Of a stretch of 64,000 bases of DNA, positions 47,261-58,292 are shown in pieces. Source of the stretch: Lonicera japonica (lineage: Eukaryota > Streptophyta > Magnoliopsida > Dipsacales > Caprifoliaceae); contig CM038471.1 of the NCBI GenBank assembly GCA_021464415.1, forward strand, positions 29,485,234-29,549,233, read 5' to 3'. The notes beneath the pieces were generated by a model. It was not told the DNA's origin. It saw only the letters and a list, made by a program, of their open reading frames with translations, and ran no database searches. The position numbers and the translations under genes were made by a program. Within the stretch, counting starts at the first letter, position 1. Every line of letters begins with the position of its first letter.

Positions 47261-48202
47261 TGATGGTGTCAAAATCTAGAAATAGATAATTAACCAATTA
47301 ATAAGCGAATATCGGTAAAAAATAAATGCGGCGCAATAATGAACACATGACTTTTTTTTTAAGGTAGGTTCCCCCGGTAGCGCTTATGCTATTCCAGTGG
47401 TACGTCCTCCTTTTGTGTGTGCTTGCTTTGTATTAGCTCAAAGGCGATCAATTTGGATGATAATACAAGTTACCAACTTCTCTCTCTCTATAATTTCCTT
47501 AATTCTATTTATAAGTATAGAATTAGGATTACAAATATTTCAACAGAATAAATAATAAACTGTGTAGGAAAGAGAGTGTATAAGGGTTGTTGGTATTTTT
47601 TGGGGTATGAAAATAGAGAGTATATGAGTCTTCTATTTTTTTTGGGTATGTAAAGAGAGGGTATAAGACCCTTCTATTTTTTGGGGTATGAAAATAGAGA
47701 GTATATGACTCTTCTATTTTTTCTTGAATTGGCTTGTATTTATATTGCCAATGACTTTATATCTCTTTGATGAGATGGATGAATCTTAGATAAGAAGAAT
47801 TGTGTATTTTTGTTGTGTGTTGAATGAATGAATGGTGTGAGGTATTTATAGGTAAATGGGGAATGGCAAGAATGTAAATTTTTTGTGAAGGATAATTATT
47901 TAAAGGAAATTAAATAATTATCTAAAGGAAAGTGTGGAATATAATGGAGTGGGATAATTATTTAAAGGAAATTAAATAATTATCTAAAGGAAAGTGTGGA
48001 ATATAATGGAGTGGGATAATTATTTAAAGGAAATTAAATAATTATCTAAAGGAAAGTGTGGAATATAATGGAGTGGGATAATTATTTAAAGGAAATTAAA
48101 TAATTATCTAAAAGAAAGTGGAGAATATTATTTTTGTAGGCCAATGGTAAAATTATTTTTTTACTTTTGTCGGCCAATGGTAAATTAATATTTACCCCAT
48201 CA
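47261..48202. mobile_element. Solo LTR, 942 bp
   Basis: The termini are TGATGG...CCATCA, and a perfect GAACT duplication lies at 47256-47260 and 48203-48207. The empty site is seen in copy 1 (TTTTTAGAACTTATCC near 44710). It contains about three 50-bp repeats (47567-47735, ATGAAAATAGAGAGTATATGA) and four 62-bp repeats (47891-48138). It inserted after the duplication. Confidence 0.85.
47891..48138. repeat. Four tandem 62-bp repeats
   Basis: GATAATTATTTAAAGGAAAT starts at 47891, 47953, 48015 and 48077, with near-identical units containing AAATAATTATCTAAAGGAAA. Confidence 0.85.
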
Positions 48203-49363
48203 GAACTTATCCAACAATTTTTTCAGTTTCAATTTTTAGTTTTTATTTTGAGTTTTCAGTTTAGGTACTAGCAAAGACACCATTAATTTTTGGTTTTAAT
48301 ACCTGTAATATCAAAATATAATTTTTAATTGTGAAAGTGCCCCCTTAGTTTGAGCACCTTAGTAAGAAGGCTATATCATATTCAATTATAAGGTAAGAAA
48401 TACCTTGCCTATCACTGATAATAGTTCCCTTTAACTCTTGAGAAAATAAAAAACCATCAAACTCTTTTTTATAACCCTTGCTACACCTATAGTTTGCAAG
48501 GAAATATGTTGCATTATTGCTTTCTCAAAAGATATGGCAAATGCGACTATTAGATTCATCAAGCAGTTTACGAATAGTTTTGACCAAATAAGAAATCTTC
48601 CATGGACCATCACCTCCATATTGCAGCAAATAAATAAGGATCTTGGTATCAATATGATGCATTGTTCTTCAATTTAACCAGACCCATCTTCACCCTCCAA
48701 TCATTTAGAAGCATATGATCATTTCCACTTCTCAATTGACAAACTTTCTAGCTATTTAAGGTAGCAAATATAGCTTTTTCTATCTCCTTAATAACCCAAC
48801 AAGTATTAGAAGTAACACTATCAACCTAATTCTAATAAGAAAGCAACATTACTCGCTCATTACAACTATTTTGTGAAATGACTACCATTAACATATATTC
48901 GATGAATAGGAATGCAAACAATCTCCTTGATTTTAAGTTTTTTTTTTCATATCCAATCATAAATATGTATTAAAGAAACCAATTAAAAGTTGAAACTAAT
49001 AGATTTAGACAAAATTGGAAGATTTGCATTGACAACGAATGAATATAGATTTTATTCTACATTTTTCTTTCTTGTTTGGGAAGAATGATGAAAATGTTCT
49101 TCATTTTTAGTTTATTTTAGTTGTACTCAATTTGATTTTCTCCGTTGCTACAATTAAACTGAAGTGAATTAATCATATCACTAATTTAACAAAAAAGAGA
49201 AAAAAGAAAATTAACCATATAACTTTTCTGTGAGAAAAATGAAAATGGTTAGAAGAAAATATAATTTCAGAGAGACCGTAGAGAGAGAGCAGAAAATAAG
49301 TAAGTGAAGAAGTAGGAGCTTTTTTACATAATAATTAATTAAAATATTCAAATAATTAGCGTC

Positions 49364-49490
49364 CTTTCAGTCTGAATTCCACTGTAATTCCACTGTGATT
49401 GTTCTTATCAGTAGACATTTCAGTCTGAATTCCGTTGTGATTGTTCTTATCAGTAGACATTTCAGTCTGAATTCACGTAAAAAAAGTAAG
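49364..49490 (+). promoter_or_regulatory. Repeated motif just upstream of the TNL-1 start
   Basis: TTTCAGTCTGAATTC occurs three times (about 49367, 49418 and 49461), with GTGATTGTTCTTATCAGTAG between copies. It ends 5-10 bases before the ATG, so it lies in the leader or core promoter. Copy 1 (45794-45893) has a different copy arrangement. Confidence 0.6.
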
Positions 49491-49495
49491 CTGAA

Positions 49496-50025
49496 ATGGC
49501 TATTTTGAGAGCAGGAGAAGAAATCTCTCCTTCTTCTTCTTCTTCCTCTTCTACTACTAGATCACTATCATACACTTACGATGTGTTCTTGAGCTTTAGA
49601 GGAGAAGACACGCGAAAGAATTTCACCGATCACCTCTACACAGCACTAATAGACAAAGGATTTCGCACATTCAGAGACGACGATGAGCTAGAGAGGGGAG
49701 AAAGTCTTAAACCGGAGCTGGATAAAGCAATCGAACAATCTAGGGTTTCGATAATCGTCTTGTCAAAGGACTACGCGTCTTCCACGTGGTGCCTCGACGA
49801 ACTTGTGATGATCCTCGAACGAAAGAGGAGCTCTAATCATGTGGTTTTGCCTGTGTTCTACAACTTGCGTCCCTCCGAAATTCGGAAGCAAACTGGGAGG
49901 ACTGGAGAGGCATTTGCTAGGTATGAGGAGGAATTGGAGTTGATGGAAAAGGTGAAAGGGTGGAGGGCGGCACTTAAAGAAGTTGCGGATTTAGCTGGGA
50001 TGGAATTACAGAACCAAGCTGATGG
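49496..50025 (+). CDS. TNL-1 exon 1: TIR domain
   Basis: 177 codons ending at GATGG|GTACAT (phase 2). A Ser-rich start encoded by TCT repeats is followed by the TIR fold: [54 protein letters not shown] with ELVMIL, and VLPVFYNLRPSEIRKQ. The Glu of WCLDEL, the NADase catalytic residue in plant TIRs, is present. Plant TIRs act as NAD-cleaving signalling enzymes upstream of EDS1. If intron 1 is retained, translation stops at 50086 and a 196-residue TIR-only protein results. Confidence 0.9.
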
Positions 50026-51022
50026 GTACATTCCAATTCCCTCAATTTATTCATCACATTATGTTTATTACTTACTAGAGTACTAGACTGTGAGGGGAAA
50101 ACAAACTGTTTTAAGTGAGAATCAAAAAATGAAAAAAAAAAAGAAAAGAAAAGGATTTGGTCCTGGAAAATTTAAAGGATGCCCGTGGGTGATTCACAAT
50201 CTCCTTATAGATACATATAGATGGTATGCAATTGAGTCCTTCTGTCCTTGCCACATAGGCAGATACCGAGTGAGTGGTAGATACTATGTGATGCAGATAT
50301 ATAGAAACTGTCAGAAACTCAACTTGAAAATTTGGGAATTAACTGTAAATAAAATAATAAATAAAATTCACTGAAATTTTGTGGCATATACCAACACAAA
50401 ATTCAGATAGAGTAAAATTCAAGGTGGGGAAGTTTTATCATAGTTATGATCAACAGGTAATTTGGTCTCAAGGTGATGAAGCAGAATAAACTTATTAACC
50501 CGGACATTCGAAATAATTATATTGATAAAATAAGTGTAGCCAATACAAGAGTCCGAGACTTGAATTAGCTACTAGTAGAAATAATTGCATTTGTATAGTT
50601 ATATATTATGTGATTGGAGTGCATATCCTAGCCTGTGCGCTCTCTGGTTGATGCTAGTATATGTAAATTATAGCATGGGTGTGGTACACATTGTAGGGCC
50701 CATTCTCTAATTAGGGCAGTTGGTAACTGAACATATTCTTAGAGATTTTACTGTGTGAAATCTTGGTTAAGGCGTTCTCACTTGCATTTTGGTTCTTTCA
50801 TTATGTTACTGTGGTTTGCATGGTAGTATCTTTGTTCACATTTATTTCCCGGAAAACAGCTTCCAATTTCAGATACGTGTGACTAATTACAACTCTTGGA
50901 ATGTAGCGCTTATGTAACACTCCTATGTCAGGTTTTCTTTTTTGTTACATGCTGTTTCTGGAAGAATTTTAATTTTATTTCAAGTCACAACTTGCTTATT
51001 CATTTTTCTCACAATTTTGTAG

Positions 51023-52109
51023 GCATGAGTCAAAGTTCATCCAGAAAATTATAAATGTGATTGGAGATAAATTGAAGCGCACATCCTTGTATGTTGCTCC
51101 ATACTTAGTTGGAATGCATTCTCGAGCCGAAAATATTAATAAGTGGTTGCAAAGGGACTCAGCTGATGTTAGTATACTTGGAATTTGTGGGATGGGCGGT
51201 ATTGGAAAGACAACCATTGCCAAATTTATTTATGATCAAAACTTTGAAAGTTTTGATGCTAGTTGCTTTCTCGCAAATATCAGGGAAATTTCAGATCAAA
51301 GCAACGGTTTAGTTTATTTACAAAGACAACTTCTTTCAGGCATCTTAAACAAGAAAAAAGAAACAATATACAACGTCGATGAAGGAATCATTAAGATTAA
51401 AAAAGCCGTATCTTGTAAGAGGGTTCTTCTTGTTCTTGATGATGTGGATCAAAGTGACCAGTTACTTGCACTACGTGGAATGCAAGATTGGTTTTATCCA
51501 GGGAGTAGAATCATCATTACTACTAGATATGAGAGGCTTCTGAAGCCTCACGAGGTTTATAAGGTTGAGGAATTAGCCCATGATGAATCGATTAAGCTCT
51601 TTAGTTTCTATGCCTTTGGAGAAGAACATCCTATTGAAAGTTACATAGGACACACAAATAGGGTAGTGCAACTCTGTGGAGGCCTTCCATTAGCCCTTCA
51701 AGTTTTAGGTTCTTCTTTGTGCGGAAAGAATGTAGCTCAATGGGTAAACGAGCTAAAGAAATTGGAAGTAATTCCTCATAGGGATATAGTCAAAAAACTT
51801 GAAATAAGTTATGACTGTCTACAGGATGATCATGACAAAAGATTGTTCCTTCATATTGCTTGTTTCTTTGTTGGAAAAAACAAGGATTACGTGGTCAAAG
51901 TACTAGAGAGTGATACTTACGCAAATGTTGGAATTCAAAATCTCATTGATCGATATCTATTAAGAATTGACTCTCGTAATAAGTTGATGATGCATCAATT
52001 ACTTCGAGACTTAGGAAGAAACATTGTTCGTCTAGAATCACATGAGCCTGGTGAACGTAGTAGATTATGGCATCCAGAGGACGCCTATGATGTACTGGAA
52101 AGTGAGACG
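51023..52109 (+). CDS. TNL-1 exon 2: NB-ARC domain
   Basis: Acceptor TTTTGTAG|G and donor ACG|GTAAGA, both in phase; 362 complete codons. Motifs in order: linker PYLVGMHSRAENI, P-loop GMGGIGKTTIAK, kinase-2 KRVLLVLDDVDQ, RNBS-B GSRIIITTR, GLPL as CGGLPLALQVLG, RNBS-D-like LHIACFFVG, and the MHD position as MHQLLRDLGRNIV. The final Asp of MHD is Gln here. NB-ARC is the ADP/ATP switch of NLR receptors, and changes at MHD can alter the switch. All nucleotide-binding motifs look intact. Confidence 0.9.
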
Positions 52110-52186
52110 GTAAGAAACATGCTTCTCACGTCTATCTATTTGTTTACTGTGCATGTATGCTGATATCCATTATTATTTTTTATTAG

Positions 52187-52608
52187 GGTACGATGAAAAT
52201 TGAGGGCCTCACCCTTGATATGCATATGCTAAAGGAAGATGATAACATTGCGAAAAAACGCAGGTATGAGGAATCTCTTAATAAGGCATCACCATTGGCA
52301 TGGTTAAATTCTATCTTCCGCTATTTTGGTTGGTTTAGCTTCCTTTTGGCCGAACACTAAGCATTACTTCCAGAAGTCGTGGTGTGGAACTGAGAACTGA
52401 AGCCTTTGAAAAGATGGAGAACTTAAGACTACTCAAGCTCAATTATATAAACCTAAGTGGACGCTATGACCAATTTCCTAAAAAATTATTATGGTTGTGT
52501 TGGCATGGATTTCCTTTAAAATCTGTACCCATCGACTTACAGTTGAAGAAATTGGTTGCTCTTGACTTGTGCCATAGCAAATTGGAAGAATTATGGGCTG
52601 GACCCAAG
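52187..52608 (+). pseudogene. TNL-1 exon 3: linker and first LRRs, frameshifted
   Basis: It starts GTMKIEGLTLDM in phase with exon 2, then loses frame in 52340-52349. The homologous frame continues RTLSITSRSRGVELRTEAF and KLLWLCWHGFPLKSVP to the donor AAG|GTATGA. The comparison sequence is TNL-2 at 61776-62201. Confidence 0.75.
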
Positions 52609-52694
52609 GTATGAAATTCATTTATGTTTCTTCCTTTCTCTGTTCTTAAATATTATACGTGTAGAATTTACCATCATTGTTTTTTTTCCAACAG

Positions 52695-53539
52695 TTTCTT
52701 GGATCACTGAAGATTCTTAACCTAAGTTACTCTGAAAGGCTTGCAAAAACTCCTAACTTTTTAGGAGTTCCAAATCTTGAGAGGCTGATTCTCAAAGGTT
52801 GTGTACGTTTGGTTGAGATTTGTGAATCCGTTGAATTCCTTGAGGAACTTGACTTACTTGATCTAAAAGACTGCAAAAATCTAAGGAAGCTTCCAAGTAA
52901 CATGTACAAGCTCAGATTTCTTGACACACTGATAATCTCAGGTTGCCCAAATCTTTTTGGTAGTGGACTTGTGATAGATACACCATCCGCTGCCAATGGG
53001 CAGGCGCGATGGTGGCATTCACCATTTTTGTTAAGGGAACCAAAACCAAATTAAAGGTCCAGAAATTTTGTGGGCTTCTTTACCCCAATCGTTAAGAAAT
53101 TTGAGACTTTCAAATTGCAATCTATCTGATGGTTCCTTACCCCGTGCTTTCAGTAATCTATATTTGTTAAAAGCGTTGGATTTGAGTGAAAATTTATTCT
53201 GTAGCTTGCCAAATTGTGTTTCGAAGACTTAGTGGCCTTGAATCTCTCTCCTTGTCTACATGTTACTCTCTCCAATCAGTTTTAGGTTTACCAAGTAATT
53301 TACAGAGCTTGGATTTGGAATTTTGCGAGTCATTGGAAAGAGTTACGTTTCAATCAGCTTTGTGCCAATTAGATGAAATCAAAATGCGCAACTGTGCCAA
53401 TGTGGTTGAAATTGAAGGCATTTTCAAGAGAGAACCCATAGGAAAAGTTGATGGAGGAATAATCAAGAATTTGGGCATTGACATGGAATCGATGGGAAAT
53501 GTTAAAGTGAAGCATAATTACTTTATGTGTCCTGTCCAG
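52695..53539 (+). pseudogene. TNL-1 LRR exon, several lesions
   Basis: It opens FLGSLKILNLSYSERLAKTP and continues NLERLILKGCVRLVEIC and KNLRKLPSNMYKL, typical LxxLxLxxC repeats. After SGCPNLF a stretch present in TNL-2 is missing or altered, a TAA falls at 53052-53054, and the homology moves to other frames (LESLSLSTCYSLQSVLGLP from 53236). It ends at a CCAG|GTGCTC donor. Confidence 0.7.
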
Positions 53540-53618
53540 GTGCTCTCTCTCTCCCTCTATCTATCTATCTGTATGTGTGATTTGATTAATAGTTAAAGTT
53601 ATGATTGGTATGGCCCAG

Positions 53619-54225
53619 GGATTGTATGAATTTGGTATATTCAGCACATTTATTCCAGGGGGAGAGATTCCAACTTGTTTCACAGAGAAAAAAAAGGGAT
53701 CATCAATATCTTTTATTGTGCCTCCGCTCCCTCATTGTAGGAACCACTTTATTATGTACTCTGTATATGCATATACTGCATATGTCCGCGGTAGCACACA
53801 TTATCCATCTTTTATTAAAATCGATAATAAAACCAAGGGTCTCACGTGGGTATACAGCCCTACGTACTTTGGGTATCCAGACAGACATAACGATATGACA
53901 TGGTTAAGTCAGTGGACTTTTGGGAATCAGTTGGAGGGCGGCGATGAAATTATTGTTTCAGTAACAGTGGGTGGTCATCTGATCGTAAAGGAGTGTGGTT
54001 TCAAGATTGTGTATGATGAGCAAGAAGAGAAGGGGATAGTAAAGGATGACAAATGGAACAAGACAAGATATTTTCAATGCAACGAAGTCATTGGTGAAGA
54101 TTTATCAGACTTGAAGTTGAGCACAGGGGCGTTCTTCCTTAGTCATCGTCTCTACAAGGCGTCGTATGATGCGTGGCACATGGATATGTACCGGAAAGCA
54201 TTTCAGGACATTGTAGATTTTGAAG
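53619..54225 (+). CDS. TNL-1 C-terminal C-JID (post-LRR) exon
   Basis: About 200 open residues from acceptor GGCCCAG|GG to donor GAAG|GTATG. Features of the C-terminal jelly-roll/Ig-like domain of TNLs are present: FIPGGEIPTCFTEKKKGSSI, ISFIVPPLP, and a later KECGFKIVYDEQEEKG. In known TNLs this domain contacts effectors and aids assembly. It is intact although upstream LRR sequence is broken, so it would not be translated with the TIR-NB-ARC part. Confidence 0.75.
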
Positions 54226-57200
54226 GTATGTAGATCCTTTATTTAGCATTATGAAACAATAATCTAACTTTGATTGGGATGCTGTAGTTTTATTATAAAA
54301 TACTGTAATTCCTACATTTCCATTTTCATTTTAAGCAACTAAACTGATTCTTCTAACTTTTTACGTGTTTTTATTGTTTTGAATGGTGGTAGAAATACAA
54401 CAGCGGAATGTGCATTGCGGTTTACACCTGTGATGATGGCAATACAAATCAATTGGGGTTTAGATGCCAAAAGGTGCCACTCTCTCTTGACTTCTTTTCC
54501 TCGTCCGTATCATCTTCCCTCTTATTTCTCTTTGCTACCTTTCTTTGACTTCTTCAATAAATATTATGGAGTGATTTGGTAAGGTCTTAAATCTTTACTC
54601 CCCGGTGCTAAGTAATTATTGATGCCAGCAGCCTATCACATGTTTTTCATACTTCAATATATCACCAAGGTAGCCAATGGAAAGAGCATTTAGAAAAGTT
54701 AGAAATATACGAACATATTTATATGTTTATCTCTTTCGAGTTGTCATCTAATTAGAGTGATAAAAAGTTGATTGAGGGTTATAGTGAATAGGGATGGCAA
54801 AATGGCATGGCCCGAGTGGGGTGGTATTTTTTTGAACTGATCGGGTTCGTCTTTATCTTAAAATAAACTTGTATGACCTAACCTGCTGCATATATAATGT
54901 TTTTCCCTTAAAACCCTTGTAATACCATCTAATTGCAACGGGTCGGGGTGGGTTTGGGTTCATGTGTGCAACCAAGTGGGGGTGGGTTTGGGTTTTAAAT
55001 GGAAAACCTTCCTTGGGTTCAGGTTGGATCTAATTTTACACAGACCGGGTTCAGGTTTTGCCAAACCCAACGTAATCAAAGAGCTAGAATCATGCCTTTC
55101 CTTATTATTTTCCACGAGTAACAATGTTTGGAATCCAAGTGGTTGTCAAGGTGAGGGAATTGAGGATAAAATCACACAGTTCATTTTGCGCATGCAATTG
55201 TTTTCATAATCATAACAGGAATACTGCAATCCTGTTATAAATGCTAAATAGGTTCTGCTAATTAGGTTCAGATTGCTCACTCTAAAGAGGAATAGTTTTA
55301 CTCTTTTTGACTTCTCTACCTTTATTGTGTTATCCTATAAATGTACATATAATTCTTCCAATTGAACTTTCTGTTGCGTTCCTGATTCTGCAGGTCAACG
55401 GAAGTGGTTGCAAGGAAAAGAGAGTGGATTGTGCATTCAGTCTTCTATGTTCTTGTTTCAGTGTGATAAAGCATTCTCACTTGAAATGATTTGTTTGTAT
55501 GATTTGTAGTAGACTTTCGAATACTGTTTTGTTTGATATAAAATATATCCTTGTTACTACGATTTTGACTTACCATTGCATCTTTCTGTCGCTGCTGCAC
55601 ATTTGTATGTATACGGTGTACCTATACCATATACGCATATCTCTTGTTGTTGTGCTATCTCATCATGCAAACCCGCACCATAAAGAAATGGATTAGATTT
55701 AGTTTTATTATGAATCTTTGAAGGAATGGGATATTGTTACCCGATTTTCTCACTGCCAGGCTTCTATGTGTTGTACTTTTGGGACAGTTTCTTATCATGC
55801 ATAAGTTTGATGGCCAGCACAAACCGAACAATGCGGTTGCGGAGGTTGAACTTGTTCTTGGCATTAGTTTGTCTATTGTAAAAGTTTCGAATGACTTCTG
55901 TTTCCTTGACCTGTGACCAGAATTGTAGTGAGCTTATTATTTAATTATTAACAATCCTTGTTGCACACATTTATTTTCCTATAATTACAATGTTCTATAA
56001 TTTCTGTTAATTGATATTAATATGTTTCCAAATTTTAATAAAATAACACACAGCCGTGCACACAGGTGCGACATCATATCCATCTTGTGTTCTTATTTTT
56101 TGTGAAATACGACATTTATGAGGCTACTATCTTTAAGGAATGCTTTTATGTGATTTACTCCTTCAAGATCTTGTTCTCTCAATTTGTTCATATGAGAGAT
56201 CTAATCCACAACAGTGCTGATTTTTGCAAGTAAGCTGCTGCAAGATGCCTTGGGTCTTCATTACTAAACATTGCTGGTCTGACATGCATAGATTCCACAG
56301 TAACGGAACTTGGACCCCTTTTTAAGGTATGCACCTGAAGAAGTAAAATTTTTTCCTGAAACTACTATTCAATAATACATGTATCTGATTATGTTTTGAG
56401 TGATATCTATAAAATGATTCATTTAAATACACTGTACATAAGTTATATTCCATCTCAAATTAAGATTCCAGCTTTCCTTTCAAACTTTGAAAGAAAACAC
56501 AAATTTCAACTGATCAGTTGTTAATTTACTATGATGAGATATGGTACGCTAATTTTGTCCTAGAAGGCAAAATGGAACTCTTCATTTGAGACATTCCAAA
56601 AAAAAAAGTGGAGGACGCTAAATTGGAGATGGAGGGAGTAAATGCCTTTATTGAAATAGGATCCATGTCCAGCTACCTGCACTGCACACCCTCAAGGCTG
56701 GCCTGCTACTGTAGGCCTCCCTAGGTTCATTTGCCTTTTGAGGTAAGGCTTGATGTACCCCTTACTCATGTAAACTTATTGGTTACTGGTTAGGCCTTGT
56801 GCGCAACCCCTCCCCCATTTTCCCCTTCTTTTGTGGCCTCTGATCTTTTTGATTGATTTTTTTTTCTAGTAAAATAACACTATAGACCTCTGGAGGTTCT
56901 TGGCCCCAATTTTTCCTTAAAAAAGGTTGATAGGGTGTACCATATATTATTCATTAGATAAAGCTAAATTTAACTTTATTTGTGCACAAAATTTTTTAAC
57001 AACCTGTGAAGCAACTTCGCAGCTTTGCATCCCTGCACCACTACTTCACCCTGTACCCTCTCCTTAGTTTAACTTTGTTAAACCAACAAAGAGGAGACAA
57101 AAGTAAAAGATGACCCCCACCACCATTCTATGTAGTGCTTTATGAGTCACCCTGCTCTAATATGTAATTTTTTCCACCAAAAGATTGTGGAGACAAATCT

Positions 57201-57794
57201 TCATTCAGCAAATCACATGCAACCTTCACGAATTTAAAATCGGATGATTGGATCAACTTTCATACAAGTCCAAGTTTACTATTATCAACACTTCCACAGT
57301 TAGTGGATTTAGTTTATTGACTGGCGACATGGCATGTGATGATTAAAATAATCAAAATGCTTGGATGAAAAGTGAACACTCTTTACAGATGGTCAATATA
57401 ATACACACATACACAAAAGAATATAGGGGTTCATATATAACAAAATATGAAAATAATTGGATTTTGATTGAAAATAGAATTTGAAAACTCATTTTTAAAA
57501 AAGTTTGCCTTTTATAGGTGCACCATGCAACTTTTGGAAAGATTGGAATATATATTGAGAAAATTTCCACAACCGTTGGAAAAATTTAACTTTTGTTGGT
57601 TCTTGATTGAGACCTTTTCATTTTATCCACTTCATTTATTTTATGTTTCTCTTTTAAATTTATTTTAACTTTTATGGTGGACTCGTTTGACTCTGATTAT
57701 ATATTTCCTAACAATAATGCTTATATATATATTTTCCGTAAGTACTGCTTATATCCTGAATACATTCATCTCCTAGGGCTAAGCTTGTCCATTA
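54226..57794. other. Intergenic between TNL-1 and TNL-2
   Basis: It begins with probable TNL-1 3' sequence. At about 54789-55075 a GC-rich stretch (AATAGGGATGGCAAAATGGC, then repeated GGGTTTGGGTT) looks like a hAT-type MITE fragment. A Stowaway-like element lies at 56448-56638. No other gene is supported; short open frames lack domains. Confidence 0.5.
56448..56638. mobile_element. Stowaway-like MITE (Tc1/mariner)
   Basis: The right end, reverse-complemented, is CTCCCTCCATCTCCAATTTAG, close to the Stowaway terminus, and is followed by TA (56639-56640). The left end is a degenerate TTCCATCTCAAATTAAG preceded by TA. Non-coding. Confidence 0.55.
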
Positions 57795-58292
57795 ATGGGC
57801 TGCTGTGAGAGCCCAAGAAGCCTCTTCTTCCGCTCCTAGATATAGTTATGACGCTTTTTTGAGCTTTAGAGAGGTGAAGACACTCGTAAGACCTTCACTG
57901 ATCACCTATATACAGCTTTGGTGCAATCGGGATTTCACACATTCAGAGACAATGACGAGATGGAGAAGGGAGAGAGTATTAGGCCTGAACTAAAGAAAGC
58001 TATCCGGCAGTCAAGGTTTCAGTTATCGTCTTGTCGAAGACTATGCATTTTTCCACGTGGTACCTCGACGAACTTGTGATGATCCTTGAATGCAAAATGG
58101 CCTTTGGTCATGTAGTTTTACCCATCTTCTATGACGTGGACCCACCTGAACTTCGAAACAAAAGGGGCGCACCGCAGAAGCATTTGTTGGTTATGTAGGA
58201 AAATTTGAGTTGGAAAAGGTGGAATCGTGGAGGAGGGCACTCAAAGAAGTTTCAGATTTGGTTGGGATGGAATTAAAAAACCAAGCTGATGG
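57795..58292 (+). pseudogene. TNL-2 exon 1: TIR domain, frameshifted
   Basis: The likely start ATG (57795) is followed by an extra G that already shifts frame. In the next frame RAQEASSSAPRYSYDAFLSF is readable, then a shift at FRGEDTR breaks it again. Further shifts follow near 58013 and 58167. The homologous end GMELKNQADG reaches a GG|GTAAGC donor at 58292. Confidence 0.8.

Larger units (their letters stand above)
46161..49730. repeat. TNL upstream duplication, copy 2
   Basis: Collinear with 43631-46154 but enlarged by the solo LTR at 47261-48202. It ends inside the intact TIR exon of TNL-1. Confidence 0.85.
49496..54225 (+). pseudogene. TNL-1: TIR-NB-ARC-LRR resistance-like gene with broken LRR part
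   Basis: Exon order is standard for a TNL: TIR (49496-50025), intron 997 bp, NB-ARC (51023-52109), LRR-linker exon (52187-52608), LRR exon (52695 to about 53539) and C-JID exon (53619-54225). The first two exons are open. In the linker exon a one-base loss (52340-52349, relative to TNL-2) shifts frame to a TAA at 52358-52360, so normal splicing yields about 596 residues: TIR-NB-ARC with almost no LRR. Further lesions in the LRR exon (TAA at 53052-53054 and shifts near 53080 and 53215) show relaxed constraint. It is either a pseudogene or a functional truncated TN-type protein. Confidence 0.75.

Noticed and set aside
47891..48138. Regular 62-bp repeats considered as a CRISPR-like array
   Set aside because: Units are contiguous near-identical tandem repeats without variable spacers, inside an LTR in a plant genome.
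50090..50374. 94-codon frame after the TIR exon
   Set aside because: Lies wholly in TNL-1 intron 1, no motif, A-rich lysine run.
54964..55209. 81-codon frame with GLGFKW-type residues
   Set aside because: Translation of GGGTTTGGGTT-type MITE repeats.
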